NCBI GenBank assembly: GCA_905331475.1
Contig: CAJNYU010001031.1
Span: forward strand, 1-64,000
Reading direction: 5' to 3'
DNA: 64,000 nucleotides
Source: Rotaria socialis
Lineage: Eukaryota > Rotifera > Eurotatoria > Philodinida > Philodinidae
Shown here piece after piece: positions 24,420-36,938 of this stretch (within the stretch, counting starts at the first letter, position 1; each line of letters starts with the position of its first letter). The notes beneath the pieces are model-generated. The model was not told where the DNA came from and made no database searches. It was given only the letters and a program-made list of their open reading frames with translations. Position numbers and translations under genes: made by a program.

Positions 24420-25336
24420 TGTTGCATTAGAAAGTCATTTTTATGCAAATGATGAACACAACTTCAATGAATGAACAATTCATTTGTTTAATCTTTTCCT
24501 CTAGACACACTAAAAGTCGTTTGTTTTCTATCTTTTTATCGTTATTCCGTCTGTTATTTTTTAGATCTATTTCTTTGTTCATTTTGTTCTATATTTATGA
24601 TCGACGTTCTATGATCGATCTATAGTTAGTGATTGATAAGCAATCTCATTTGGAATCAATGGTATTCAAGGCTTTCTTTTGTTGAAAAGAATAAAACAAC
24701 AAGAAATAAAGTAAAGAGAACAGATTTTGTTTTATTCAAAAATTGAAATTCATAGTGCGATCATTGAGGTAATGAAACGAGAATTTCAGATTGATGCTAT
24801 AAATGAAATCGATTGAGTCTATCTATCTAACGGTATTTCTTTTTCAGAGTGAATATCTAATTTATTGTCATAATTTTGATATTTGATTTTTCTGAGATGA
24901 ATAATTCGAGTAGTAAATATTCTGAATTATTATGTGTTGGCTCTATATACATATTGAATTAAACTAAATTTACAGCTTAATCTTAGCTGTTTCATTAACA
25001 GCAGAAGAATTTTGAAATCCGCTGGTGTTTACTTTTTATGAGGACCTTCCAATGGTTCTTCACAGAACTGATATTGTAACAAGTACTAAAAAGGTACCCA
25101 AAAAGATTCATGCTAGCTTTCTTAAATTACACAGGTCATCGACAAAAAATAGTTGGTTTAACAAAAGATGTATTTTCTTTTAGAACTTAGAAACCCGTAA
25201 AAAAAATGTTATGATTGTGTCTTCAATAATATGTGTATTGTCCTGATTCAACAAGCTTGAGTTAGAAAAAGTTTTAAAACAAAGCAAAATTTGCTTCGGA
25301 AATATCATTGAAGAGATTACATCATTCCCCGATAGA

Positions 25337-25338
<2 letters not shown>

Positions 25339-25368
<30 letters not shown>
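25339..25368. repeat. (TA)n microsatellite
   Basis: About 15 uninterrupted TA units in an intergenic region. Confidence 0.95.
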
Positions 25369-25371
<3 letters not shown>

Positions 25372-26422
25372 TCGTCTTGTAAAAAAAATCGAATTTCAAT
25401 GCATTTTCCCCTTACAAAAGTTGAGCTTCGAATTGTTTCATCTAGATTGTCACATCGAGAATCATTTTTCATGTTTCCTATTGTTCATACAATGAACTCA
25501 TTCCAACAATGCTCAACGATTTTATTCAAAGAGAATACTTGAACTTATCGTAATGAAATAGAATGCCTGTAGGGTTAATATATTCATACATCGATACACA
25601 ATAATAAAGGCACTTCGACAACAGTATGTTGTTATCTTTAGCACTACTTACATTAATAGCTTCAAGTCTATTGATAATTCCTTTGATCGAGACGAAAATC
25701 ATTCATTCATTCATTCATCAAGCTTTTACTTATCGAGAGGTAAATGTGAAGTGTGTACTTTAATCCAATTGTATTTTATGAAATATTTGACTATACGTAT
25801 AAGTCTGTTTTACTCGTCATTTGAGAGTAAGTGCATGTACCTTCAGATGATATATAGATAATACATTTCAAAACCTTTTTTAAATAGCAGTTTTTTTTAT
25901 TCAAATAAATCCGACTCTTTTTTACGTATACTGTAACAAATTTTTAAATTTATTCTTTGTATATTTCTGATCTCTTCAAATCTAACATACTTATTATCAT
26001 GACAGCATATATTCATGACACCTCTCGAGCTTAACAGAACAGTATAGGTCGAAATAAATCGATTGCAGCCTTTATATTTCACATTGTTGTATGAATCGAT
26101 TTAAAATACACAATCGTGTCTAATAGATAACTCTTACTTTAAATACAAACTATACATAATATGTCAATAACTAATTCTATGTATTCATTCACAATTATAC
26201 GTATATTATCAATTAAAGATCTGAATACTATCGTTAATATTAAAATTACATATGTCTATGACATTTTTTATTGTTTGCAATTTAAAAGGTAACAATTATT
26301 ATTTTTAATTATATATTCTCTATTACATACACTGTTGAATACACATGAGATGCCTAGTTCGAATTCGAATATAAATGGACACCCAACTGCATGGTATCAA
26401 TTCGAAAATAAGTGATAGAAAT

Positions 26423-26561
26423 AGATTTAGTTTTAGTTTTAGTTTTAGTTTAAGATGGAGTGGGTGTGGGTGAAGGGTACATACGTATGTATTCATATGT
26501 CGCATATATCGGAAAGTTAAACTAAAACTAAATCTAGGAATAGCTTTAGTTTTAGTTTAAC
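26423..26561. repeat. TTTTAG-repeat hairpin
   Basis: Left arm 26423-26453 has four TTTTAG-like units; right arm 26517-26535 is an exact reverse complement of AGATTTAGTTTTAGTTTAA; a further direct copy follows at 26544-26561. The loop holds GTGGGTGTGGGTGAAGG. Confidence 0.7.
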
Positions 26562-26927
26562 CTTTTCTTTTCTCCATTTATGTTCGAACTCGAATTAGAC
26601 AGCTACTCTGTCAAACTGAGAATCAATTCTACCGCAAGATCCCTATAGCCTATTCGTAATAATATCTCACATAACCATACGATACATCTAACACTATAAA
26701 CATCATCGAATGGTACCCTCAAAAAATTTCCCTACAAAGAATTCCTATCACGAAAATGCGACGATCTAAACTGCTCCCAATCCATTATACACTTGCTTGA
26801 CCTACAAAACTTCAAAAAGCTAACAACGCCGTCATGTTCCTTGACCCCCGATTACCTTCGGTCAAACCTATCCCTACAGATATTGTTTGAGGTTAGTTTA
26901 GTTTATGCATCTGCTCCTATTGAACTT

Positions 26928-27048
26928 ACGAACTTACGAACGAACTTACGAACGAATGAACGAACTTATGAACTTACGAACTTACGAACGAACTTACGAA
27001 CGAACGAACGAACTTACGAACGAACGAACAAACTTACGAACGAACGCA
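26928..27048. repeat. GAAC/TTAC tetranucleotide-derived tandem repeat
   Basis: Irregular array of GAAC, TTAC and GAAT tetramers (GAACTTACGAACGAAC...). Open in one frame as an NLRT/NERT peptide but this is a low-complexity artefact. Confidence 0.9.
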
Positions 27049-28098
27049 TTTAACTTGTTTTTCGTAATACCTTCCTTTCAGTAGAGGGAATAAGAATCTA
27101 GTTTTTCTGTTAGATTTTTAAAATGTACTCGATATATTGTGGTAAGAAAATAAAAAAATAGATGGTTAATGAGTGGATCGATTCAACATTACAAATCATA
27201 TGATCATGCGCTTCTTGTGTTAGAATCTATCGTGATTAATGGGAACTTTTTTTTTTATTATATTATCATTTCATATTTTTGTGTTTGTTTCAAAGGGTCT
27301 GTTTCTTTTCTTTTTTCAGAAACAATGAAAACAAGTTGAAAAAGATTAACATATGTTTGTGAGTGAATCATTAACAAAATCGAAAATATTAATATTTTCC
27401 TAGCATCTAATTAACATACTTTCCTTTCTACAACTTCCTGTTGCTTTGCCATAGAATCTAAATTACCTGAACTTCTGACATTTCTAACATTTTTAAGTAT
27501 GCAACAGAAAATTAGCATCGAAACCATACTGATACATACTAATAATTGACTCGTTTTTTTGGATGAACTTTTCTTTGACGTATAATTTGGTTGAGATATC
27601 CTTCACAAGTAAAGTTCAATCCTTCTCAATAATAAGTCTCTTATAAACTTTCATGCATTACTACGACTCATTTTTTGTAATCAAAATTTATTTCACTAAT
27701 ATAATCCCAATCAATCATATAGACAAGTTGATGAAAAGTACAATAGCGATGGATAGGAATACAAATCATAGTTGAAATTCTTTCTTTGATTTACTATTAG
27801 AAATTGTAATGCATCTTTTGTTTTTCTGATAAAACTTTTCTCAAAGTAAAATTCATCAGTACCAATATTACAATAGACAGGAGACTTCCAAAATTTGAAA
27901 TATCTACGTCAAGCAAAGCGACTATTGATTTATTACAGCGAGCTGACATGAATATTCCATTTATTACATAAAAACGGATATATGTAAATAAAAATATGAC
28001 TATTTGCGTATTTTACGAAACAGTTGTTATAGACGATGAAAACGCTTTAGTATGATATCATTTACTATTACAAAAAAAGGAAGCACAGAGTCATAAAT

Positions 28099-28544
28099 AT
28101 CAGTGTGAAGCTAGCACGACGGAGCTAGCACGATGAAACAGAGATTCAACTATAAGTCTTCTCAAAAGTATTGCCGGCCCATAAAAACCAGACCATTCGA
28201 TGCAGAATTTAATTCTGGATCGGATGGTGATACTTTTATTCCCCAGCAATACTTAGAAAAAATGTTTACCTACACCTTTGTTTTCTTCTAAATAGGACAA
28301 GAAAAACCGGATAGAATTTTCTCAAAGTATTGCCAGGGAATAAAAGTATCACAACCCGGTCCAGAATTTAATTCTGCGTCGAATGGTCTGGTTTTTATNG
28401 GGAATAAAAGTATCACCATCCGATCCAGAATTAAATTCTGCATCGAATGGTCTGGTTTTTATGGGCCGGCAATACTTCTGAGAAGACTTATAGTTGAATC
28501 TCTGTTTCATCGTGCTAGCTCCGTCGTGCTAGCTTCACACTGAT
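28099..28544. mobile_element. Foldback element with 145-bp inverted repeats and 9-bp target duplication
   Basis: Arms 28099-28243 and 28400-28544 are reverse complements; I see only one mismatch (TCAAAAGTA against TCAGAAGTA). The termini begin ATCAGTGTGAAGCTAGCACG. The 9-bp direct repeat GTCATAAAT flanks both ends (28090-28098 and 28545-28553). Long arms with a 9-bp duplication are typical of Mutator-like (MULE) non-autonomous elements, so that superfamily is the best guess. The 156-bp spacer holds a diverged second copy of the inner arm and an unresolved base (n) at 28399 exactly at the arm junction. No coding capacity. Confidence 0.9.
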
Positions 28545-28553
28545 GTCATAAAT

Positions 28554-29171
28554 AAGGGGTTCTGGCAACATATAAAATAATAATTCGTTTAATATATAAA
28601 TAACATTAGGTGTTTGTGTTTTCTAAAAAGTTATTCTATCGAACGAAATTTTACATACCATTTGAAAGGAAAACCTATTGATGATACATCAAGTACTACA
28701 GTCAACCATTCAAATTAATGATTAATAAAACATGATACCACCTATTCCGTATTTAAAAAAGCCTTTTGCAACACTGTGCAAATTTTGATATTATAGTCAT
28801 ATGAATTCGTCATTTACAATCATTATCTGTGTGTTATCATTCCATAAATCAATCAATGCAATGGCACGCATAATAAAATTTTCGTATGTACTCTTATTTA
28901 CGAACTTTACATACATTGATAGTTATTTGATATTTATTAATGATTCTACGTAAAAACTGAGTAGATTTCACTGTTAGAGAAAAAGAAGAGAGACCACTTG
29001 TACATAAAACGATGACTAATTTTCACTTGTACAAGTGTCAACATATTTATGCAAGTAAATAAGTCATGCATTAAAAAATAGTTTAAAATAGTGAGAAAAA
29101 AAAGAAGTTAATTCATATTTGTATATATGCTTCATTAATAATTAAAGTAAGTTCTGTATTTCAATTGACAT
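28554..29171. other. Intergenic, nothing seen
   Basis: AT-rich DNA between the foldback element and the 3' end of the small secreted-protein gene. Confidence 0.5.
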
Positions 29172-29811
29172 TTATTCATTATTATTTCGTTGAATTTGAT
29201 CCAAAAGAAAATCATAGAATTCACGGCGTTGATTATTTTGTTCTTCGCTACTATCATCATCAGATAATTGACGTTGATTGAACTTTTTATTCTTGTCGGT
29301 TTTTTGTACACCAGTTTTATTTCCACTACGTCTTTTGCTTGTATTAGGGCACATTTGCCGACAAGCTTTAGCTGCGTCTTTGATAGATTTTCCTTTACCA
29401 GTCTGTGGGTGTCGTTGTGTATAAATACATTCAATTTCACATTTACTTTGTTTATCAACAATATTATGACCACCTTGTCGTTTGCTAAATAAGTAGTCAT
29501 CAGCGTCATCATCACTTTCATAGTTGTTCTCTAAAAAAAAACAATAATCCATTAAAAGATTCTATTCATAATTAATGAAAATTTTTTCATTAACCTGATG
29601 CTAGAGATCGTGTCATGTGTTCGTCATCATTTTTTTCATTACTAAGATGATTTAATATTGAACGGAGTTTCAATTCAAAATTGTTTTCATTTTCATCATT
29701 GTTGGTTGCTGCTTCACGAAACGATGGATAACTGGCAACGTAAGTAATGAACAGAAGAAAAACTAAATGAAATTCAAATAAACAAACTGAAATAATCACC
29801 ATAGTCAGCAT
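29172..29811 (-). CDS. Small secreted protein with CxxxC...CxxxC motif, 191 aa
   Basis: Two exons, 29595-29811 and 29172-29530, intron 64 nt, in phase (576 nt). The N-terminus is a clear signal peptide (hydrophobic core about residues 5-24, ending VASYP). A polar, acidic propeptide-like stretch follows, then LFSKRQGG with a dibasic KR site at 89-90. The only cysteines after the signal are C103, C107, C129 and C133, spaced C-x3-C-x21-C-x3-C, the pattern of disulphide-locked helical hairpins. The rest is Lys/Arg-rich with further dibasic sites, then an acidic and Gln/Asn-rich tail. No family recognised. It could be a prohormone or an effector peptide; both are guesses. ATG codons at 29811 and 29802 are both possible starts; a TTTGCAG acceptor-like sequence lies 14 nt upstream of the first. 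Confidence 0.75.
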
Positions 29812-32800
29812 TTGACAATCAAATTACCTGCAAATACAGTACGCATTTTTGTTAATTATGAAAAGTGAATAACAAGAAAAAAGAGTTTGAATGTTGTGTA
29901 TTGATTATTTTCGCCCGCTTTTATAGCTGTCGTTTTCTCTAGAATATTATTCATATCACTTTTTCTTTCCTTCGTCTTCTTCTTACTGTTCTGACAGATT
30001 TTTTCTTTTATGTTCTCTAGCATGACAGTGTTGCAACCAAATTGGACATAAAAGTAAGTAGAAACACCCACCCACACTTACTGATTGAGGACATAAGAAC
30101 GACGTGGCTTATTGATGGTACGGAGGTCGTGTGAGTATTTTGCATCTCCAAATTGATGGATGCAAATAAAACACGGCTGCATGGCTTTACTCGAATATTC
30201 AGTTCTCTTCCTTTCTGTTGATAAAAAATTCTGCTTGAAAGAACAGGTGTTGAAAAGACAAATCTACCCTCGCGTTTATGTATTACTGATCTAATTGAAA
30301 TACTTGATATAATACGACTAAATGTGATGAAAACTATATAACTCTATCTGTGATAGGAAACTATCAACAACTTAAGAAAATATTTGAAGAGATGCGTGTT
30401 GATAGTCAGAGATAACGAATACATGAATCAACTCCGTTTCGTACTCAGAAAAAAAAACTAGTTTATAACTAAAAATAAAAGCAGAAAAAAACCCATATGA
30501 ATTATTCATGTTTGTTCTAGCTTCAAAGCATATGATTCCTAAAACTGAATGAAAAAAATGTTGATTTAATTGTTTTACCCTACGATAAATACAAACCGTA
30601 ACAGATCTTTTGCAAAACGATTAGCTATTAGCTATTAAATATTACTGCGTTTTCATGAAAACGTATCAATTACTTCATTACTATACATACTTCTACGGGT
30701 TTCAGCAAGAAGTGATGAATAGATGAGTTCTGAGATGTATCGAAGAAAATAATAGTCATGTCGTTACTGGCATGAGTTACATTATGTTTCACATTTTAAT
30801 CTGACAGAGATTGTGCTAACATATCTTTCTACTAGTATCTACTCGATAAAATCAAATAGAAATCAAGTTATTAGCAGATATTAAGATGGCTTACTCTTTA
30901 CTATGTACGATTTAAAGGATATACTAAATAAATATTTAAATATATGTCGCAAACTTCTAATGAGTCATCACCTTTTATTTATTAAGATTTAAATCAGGCA
31001 GGTATGTTGGAATTCCTTTTTAAAAAGTTAATCAGTATACATATATACAGTAGATTCTTTTTTTTTATGCCAACTAACTAATTACAAAAATATAGAAAGG
31101 TGAAATAGTTACGCGGTATTCAATAGCAACGAAGTGTAAAAAGATAAAGAGATGCATATACAGATTTAATAAAGAATCTCTAAGGAATCGACTTATCATG
31201 ATAAGATTTTACAATGAATGATGCATTCAATTCCAAGATGGATGTCTATCTAAGAGAGTCAGAATATTGCATGCTAACGGGAGTAAAGCTTGCATTTATG
31301 TTCTAGTTAATGCTTTTATATGTTTGTTCAAAGTTCATTCTATTTACTAAAATCTATGTATTTAGAAAACGGTCATATTTAATATATAAATTAACATGTG
31401 CTATTGCACATGGTTAAGGTAACGCTGTCACATAAGTATATAGTATGTTTTACAAAATCTATTTCTCGTCACACTTGCCTACGGCACAGTTATATTTATT
31501 TTTATTAATGATTCTCTGACATATGAATATTCAAAATCTCATTATTATTAGTGTACCAACTTCTTCATCGTAATTTTAAATTTTCCTTTTTATTTTACTT
31601 TTGAGAATTTATTTTCTTATCAATTTTTCTATGATATATAGGTTCATTTTTGATTGGATTGCCAGAAATTATTATCAGATTCTGCCGAATTCAAAAAAAT
31701 ATGAGATTTAGCATTTGTTACTCGTGAGAGAATATCCAATCGATACTGTCTCCTATTTGATCTGATTCAAAGAACCCCAACCGTAGCACCAGAATTGAGC
31801 AAAATCCAACATTGATTGTTGTCAATAAGTAAAGTTCATAACTGTGAAATATAGAAATATATTGCGGTTGAATACGAATATAATTATTACAACAAATAGG
31901 TTGATCTTGGATTCAAAATCAATGTATTTGTAACGTTGTGAATCTAAAGATTTATATCACTTGCAATTTTTAGTGGCAACTAGATCAAAATGCTTTTAAA
32001 ATGCGACGGGATCTATTGATAATTTCAATTGGAAAAATTAGAATTGAACAGAACTGTGAAAAGCACGCTGGTTAGATAAAGTGTATCAGTGATGGAACTC
32101 TCCTTCCACTCAATCAAGTTGAAAGATTTGCGTCATATCTGATACCTGTTATAAAACTATTGGCAAGGCCATGAATTCTCAATGCTAAAGAGAGGCCATT
32201 TTTACATGAAGATTCAGGAATTGATTCATTGTTAAGTTTAAGTTTCGCAATAGAATTCATCGGTATACATTAATTGATTGTATTAATTTTGTTTTTGTTA
32301 ATTTAAATGTTATTAGATAATAAGGATGCGTCATATAATAATGCTACTAAGAATTTTCTCTATTAACTGTCATATAATTTCATGTTTTTAATAGAAGTTA
32401 TCTGTTGTAACTTAAACCAATAAAAAGATTGTTCTATATTTTTATATCAAGATTACTAAACTCAAGAAAAAAGTTAGTTTAAAGAGATAAAAAAATAATA
32501 GTGAAGTGACTGCCATTATACAATAATACCAACAAAAAAAATTAAGAATTATTGATAAATTCTTAATCACCGTGAATCATTATTTTTATCTGATATATTG
32601 TAGTGTAAATTTCAATACAACAAATAGTTTTATAATTAGACGAAAAAGACATACGCGAAGAGAGTATGCACAGTCGTAGGAGTAGAATTCAATATGAACC
32701 TGTTAAAATACAATATTGATTTTGTATCGACTATCTTATTTCTATAATTCAGCAGTCTCTTCTTTTCCATCTATCAGTAAAAACATTTTGCATGCATATA

Positions 32801-34285
32801 CAATCAATATGAGTATATTTGGCTAGCTCACTGTAGAAAAGAATTTAAATGACATCATAAAATGATAGATACAATGATTATTATATGATACTAATATCAG
32901 GTTCTTTTTTGTTAAAGAAAGTGTTCAAAGTATGATTACAGGATATATTTATTTATGCCAGAACAATATGAGTTAATTATATTAGTCATTTGTTTTGATC
33001 CTATATATTAAATTTGAAAACAGTCATAGATCATTAAACCATTTGAAAAGTGGGTTCCTTGGAAATAAGAAAAAAAATATTTTGTCATCATTGATGCATA
33101 TGTAATACTTGTTTCTATGCAAGGTCTATTCGTGTTTTGGAGTTTTATTCACTGCTAGATAATATATTCTTTGAAATAAATAGTAGATTGACTAAATACT
33201 GCTAGGGAGAACATAAAAAAAATACGGCTCAACAGTCTATCATTAGAAAATCTGATAGATTTAAACAAATCACTAATTTGTTGATAGTGTGACAAAAAAA
33301 AACAAATGAAGAAAAGCAAAACATACTTTCGCTTTTACGTTTCATATCGTATTCAATTTATTGAAGATTAGACTATCCTAAAAATTATTTAAGCCAATTC
33401 TTTTAATAATACAGAAACAAATAAATTCACACTAATATGAAATATTTAAAAGAAATCCTTTTTTGCATTGTTTTTCAGCTCTTTATTACGATAGAAAAAT
33501 CTTGTTGTTCATACCTAATGTGCTCTACTTCTATCTTCTTTTGCGTGTACAGTCGTGTAATGGAATAGTTTATTTTGATAATTCTCATATTATTTACTTT
33601 CCTCTGACTAATGCTACATTGATTAAAACATGGTTTGACGTAATCGATTTTCTACCTTACAAGGATTTTTTCCTTCCATCAGAGTTCTATTTGTTGTACT
33701 TTTAAAACCAATGCAATAATGACGCAACTAGCTAGTTCTAACGACTGGATAATTGTAAAATCTACATTCTATCATGATAAAGATTATTTCTATTATTTTA
33801 TTCCTTAGATAATCATCAACAGCAAATTAATTTATTAATGAGTTGAGACAAAAATGTTTTTCTATCATTATGCAACTTTATTGAAAAATATGTGCTCAAG
33901 GATGATATAAGTATCAAGAGTGGTTCTTGGTGTGTAGAAAAAAATTCTTTTTTTCCTGTGTGAGTATAGGTTATTATTTGACAGATGCATTTCAATGTAA
34001 GGGTAAACTGCCATAAAGAAAGAAAAAGAAAACTGGTGTGTCCAATGGCATTCGTTTTAGATACCTGAACGTTATACTGTTATTTCTTGTCTGGTACGTG
34101 TGAACTATGAGAAATAGATTACGTAGAATTGGTATTTTTTGCTTTCTATTACAAAAGAATAATCATGATTGGCCATCCATTAACATAAACATTGAATTCA
34201 AAGAAAACTCTGTGCTGAGATGATTGCAACATTTTATTCAAGTAACGTAACATGTATGCTACAAAGCATTTTTTCTCTATTTGTC

Positions 34286-34330
34286 TTCTTTCTTTCTTTC
34301 TTTTTTTCTTTCTTTCTTTCTTTCTTTCTT
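34286..34330. repeat. (TTTC)n microsatellite
   Basis: About ten TTTC/TTCT units with one T-run interruption. Confidence 0.9.
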
Positions 34331-35628
34331 GTTAACCCTTACTTCACCATCGGTGCCATGTGAAATTATTTTTTTGCCCTACTCTAGAAATTGTCGACTA
34401 TAAAAGTTAAAATTAGGGCGTTCTATATACGAGATACAATATTTTCTTGGCTAGTGAATAAATATTATCACTACTGTGATATTCCTATTAGCAAATTATT
34501 ATAACATTTGAAAATAAGATATATAGTATAGAATAATACGACACTATGTTTTCACATAATCTTTTTGTGTCTTTATTTTCTTTTAATATATAAATGACAT
34601 ATATCATGACACTCATGGTTCTTCCCCGAAGAAAAGAAATAATATACGTATGTTTCGATTTCATTCATCATAGTAGAAATGTTGCATTCGTTGCACAAGT
34701 GACGACTGTTAAGATTTGAAAACTTATGTCTAAACAAACACATGATAATGAATACAACTATATAGTTATGATTAGCTAGTTGATATATCAATTTTCAACT
34801 TTTAATATGTATTGATCGACATGCCAGAAAATTGCCTGCGAATACATAGCAAAACTATACAAACCGTGATTTGTTAATTAAGTTTTATGCACAGTAACAA
34901 ACGATAGTAACTAACATAGATGAAGCTTTATCACGCCTCTGACAGAAACAAAAATTAGTACGTAACATTTTGTTTTATTCAATGGAAAATACTCCACTTT
35001 GAGATTTTATGCTGATTTTCACTAGAAAAAAGTTTGATATTGCACAAAGTACCAACAATTCTTCTAGTAGTGATTAATTGATTCTGAATAATAGTGAATA
35101 AATTATACTATATGTTAACGAATAGAATATTTAACTCATGCTGAGTTATACAAAACGAGAAAAAAAGTTGACAAACTTAGAATTTTCGTTATCAATCATG
35201 AATAGCTCATTTGTTGGTACGATATTCAATAGTATATAATTCATGAATACATTGCATAATCATTTAATCGTTATTCGTAATTGACTGCATAGAAATAAAA
35301 TTCTGTTATTTATATTTCGTGAAATTTCAGAGTTTTTTGCCACGAAGTGGTAGGAAAACTTTTACATATAAACTAGTATCTTTCAAAAGCAAGATAAATA
35401 AATGTAATCACATGAGTGCTTTTATTTCATATTTGCTTATAAAGCGAACACAAAAAGAAGTCAGTCTTATTATATAAATGTTGCATTTTTTATTGCAACA
35501 GCTGAGCCTATATGAAAAAGAAAAATTCAAAAGCAGTTATTTTCTTTTCTTGTTTCGTGTGTGACGATTTCTGATAGACGTAGCATTAATGCAATAGTAT
35601 AGCACATAATTCTATTCCTACATATCGC

Positions 35629-35741
35629 TAAGGAACTGTGAGATCATCTTTTTTTAGTCCCGGTCGCGATCAAATTAAAGTTTTATCCCAATTTAGTTTC
35701 CTGTAGGAACCAAGACCAGGAGATTACTTTGCAGTTCCGTA
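35629..35741. repeat. Short inverted repeat, possible miniature element
   Basis: TAAGGAACTGTGAGATCATCT at the left pairs with AGATTACTTTGCAGTTCCGTA at the right (reverse complement, 15 of 21 positions), with TA at both outer ends. The 70-bp centre is non-coding. Could be a miniature TA-inserting element or chance. Confidence 0.35.
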
Positions 35742-36938
35742 AGTATAATACTATCGTATCGTTTAAATTAAAAGTACACGTTTATATATGCAATCAGAAG
35801 CATCACATCGTCTATATAAAACGTACTTCTATTAAAATTAGCCGTTTTTACACACTAATAAATCTTCTGATATATTACAGAATAACAAATTAATTCCATG
35901 AAAACGCGTAGATTGTGTTCCATCAGTTATTCTAATGTAAATAAAGATAGTATTGGAATTAATTACGAAACTAAACGAGGCGAACTATGATATAAAATAT
36001 ATATCTAATAGTTTATAGTTATATAATCAAGAAGAAACTAGTAAAGATTCATGATGTTTAGTACTTTCTTTTCGAAGAATATTAGAAGCGCCTTTGTTTT
36101 CATGTAAATAAAATGAAATTCATCCGTAAATATGGACCTATTTACAGACTAAGTATAAACTCATGAAGTGTGATCTTTGTTGATCTCATAGGAAATCAAA
36201 TAGTTACGAATTTGAAATTGATCAAGCTTTTGGTAGACTGATAGAATCACTATATCTTCCGATTTAGTAGAATCTAGGCATATCAATATTAAAGATGAAA
36301 AAGTCCAAATCTTATTCGTGTCTTGACTCCATATCATTAGTGGTAGTTATTTTTTCACCATAGGTTTTTGGGTGGGTGTTTCTAGTTTTTATTTTATTTA
36401 CAGCCGTGAGATTAGTAAAAGAAGATCCGAAGTCTTACACTAGTCAAAGTATGTCATGTTGTACTTTTTCTTGCAGAATTCTATATATGTGACGAAAAAC
36501 TGATCACTGCCAATGATTGTCCTAATTCAGAACAATATTTGACGCATCAATTACTTAATCTGTTAGATTTTAATTAACTATGCTTGTATTTAATAGTAAG
36601 CATGATCATGCAGGATTTATGTTTTATTCTAGATCTATGCCATTATTCTCATAAAACTAGAGAATTTTTAAGAATAGAACGAAACTCGCAAGATGATATT
36701 GTGAAGTATTTGATTATTTTCAAATTTCTATTTTTCTTAATACGAATATTTAATGTTCTTATCTTTTTTTTTGTTCTCTAGATTGTAGCATATACATAAA
36801 TGTTGATCTAAATGAAAATTATTTCCAGACCAACTATTTGAAAGTTTATCTTAAAAATAATAACAAGTTGAAATGATGTCAGAGAGATAGTTTTATAAAA
36901 ATATCTGCATCAAATAAATCTTTAATTCATCGTTGACA

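Larger units (their letters stand above)
24420..28098. other. Intergenic with several simple repeats
   Basis: No gene recognised. Contents: (TA)n at 25339-25368; a hairpin of TTTTAG repeats at 26423-26535; GAAC-rich tandem repeats at 26928-27048; otherwise AT-rich unique sequence. Confidence 0.5.
29812..36938. other. 7-kb gene-poor AT-rich region
   Basis: No supported gene on either strand. Contents noted: (TTTC)n at 34286-34330 and a small inverted-repeat pair at 35629-35741. Open frames here are short, compositionally biased and lack splice-linked continuation. Confidence 0.5.

Noticed and set aside
26340-26420. Possible tRNA because of AGTTCGAATTCG
   Set aside because: No cloverleaf could be folded by eye; the word is part of a TTCGAATTCGAA palindrome.
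26793-27053. Open frame with NLRTNERT repeats
   Set aside because: It is a translation of the GAAC tandem repeat and not a protein.
30100-30130. GGCTTATTGATGG resembling the start of a bdelloid spliced-leader RNA
   Set aside because: Only the first eight bases agree with the leader as I remember it and no SL RNA structure or Sm site is evident.
31650-31830. Minus-strand phrase GDSIDWIFSHE resembling a UBA domain of ubiquitin proteases
   Set aside because: Only about ten residues match, with a stop directly after and no neighbouring coding block; too short to call a gene or remnant.
33463-33705. Open frame of about 80 codons on the plus strand in the gene desert
   Set aside because: Begins without a good ATG, is biased to hydrophobic AT-rich codons and has no splice-linked continuation or family resemblance.
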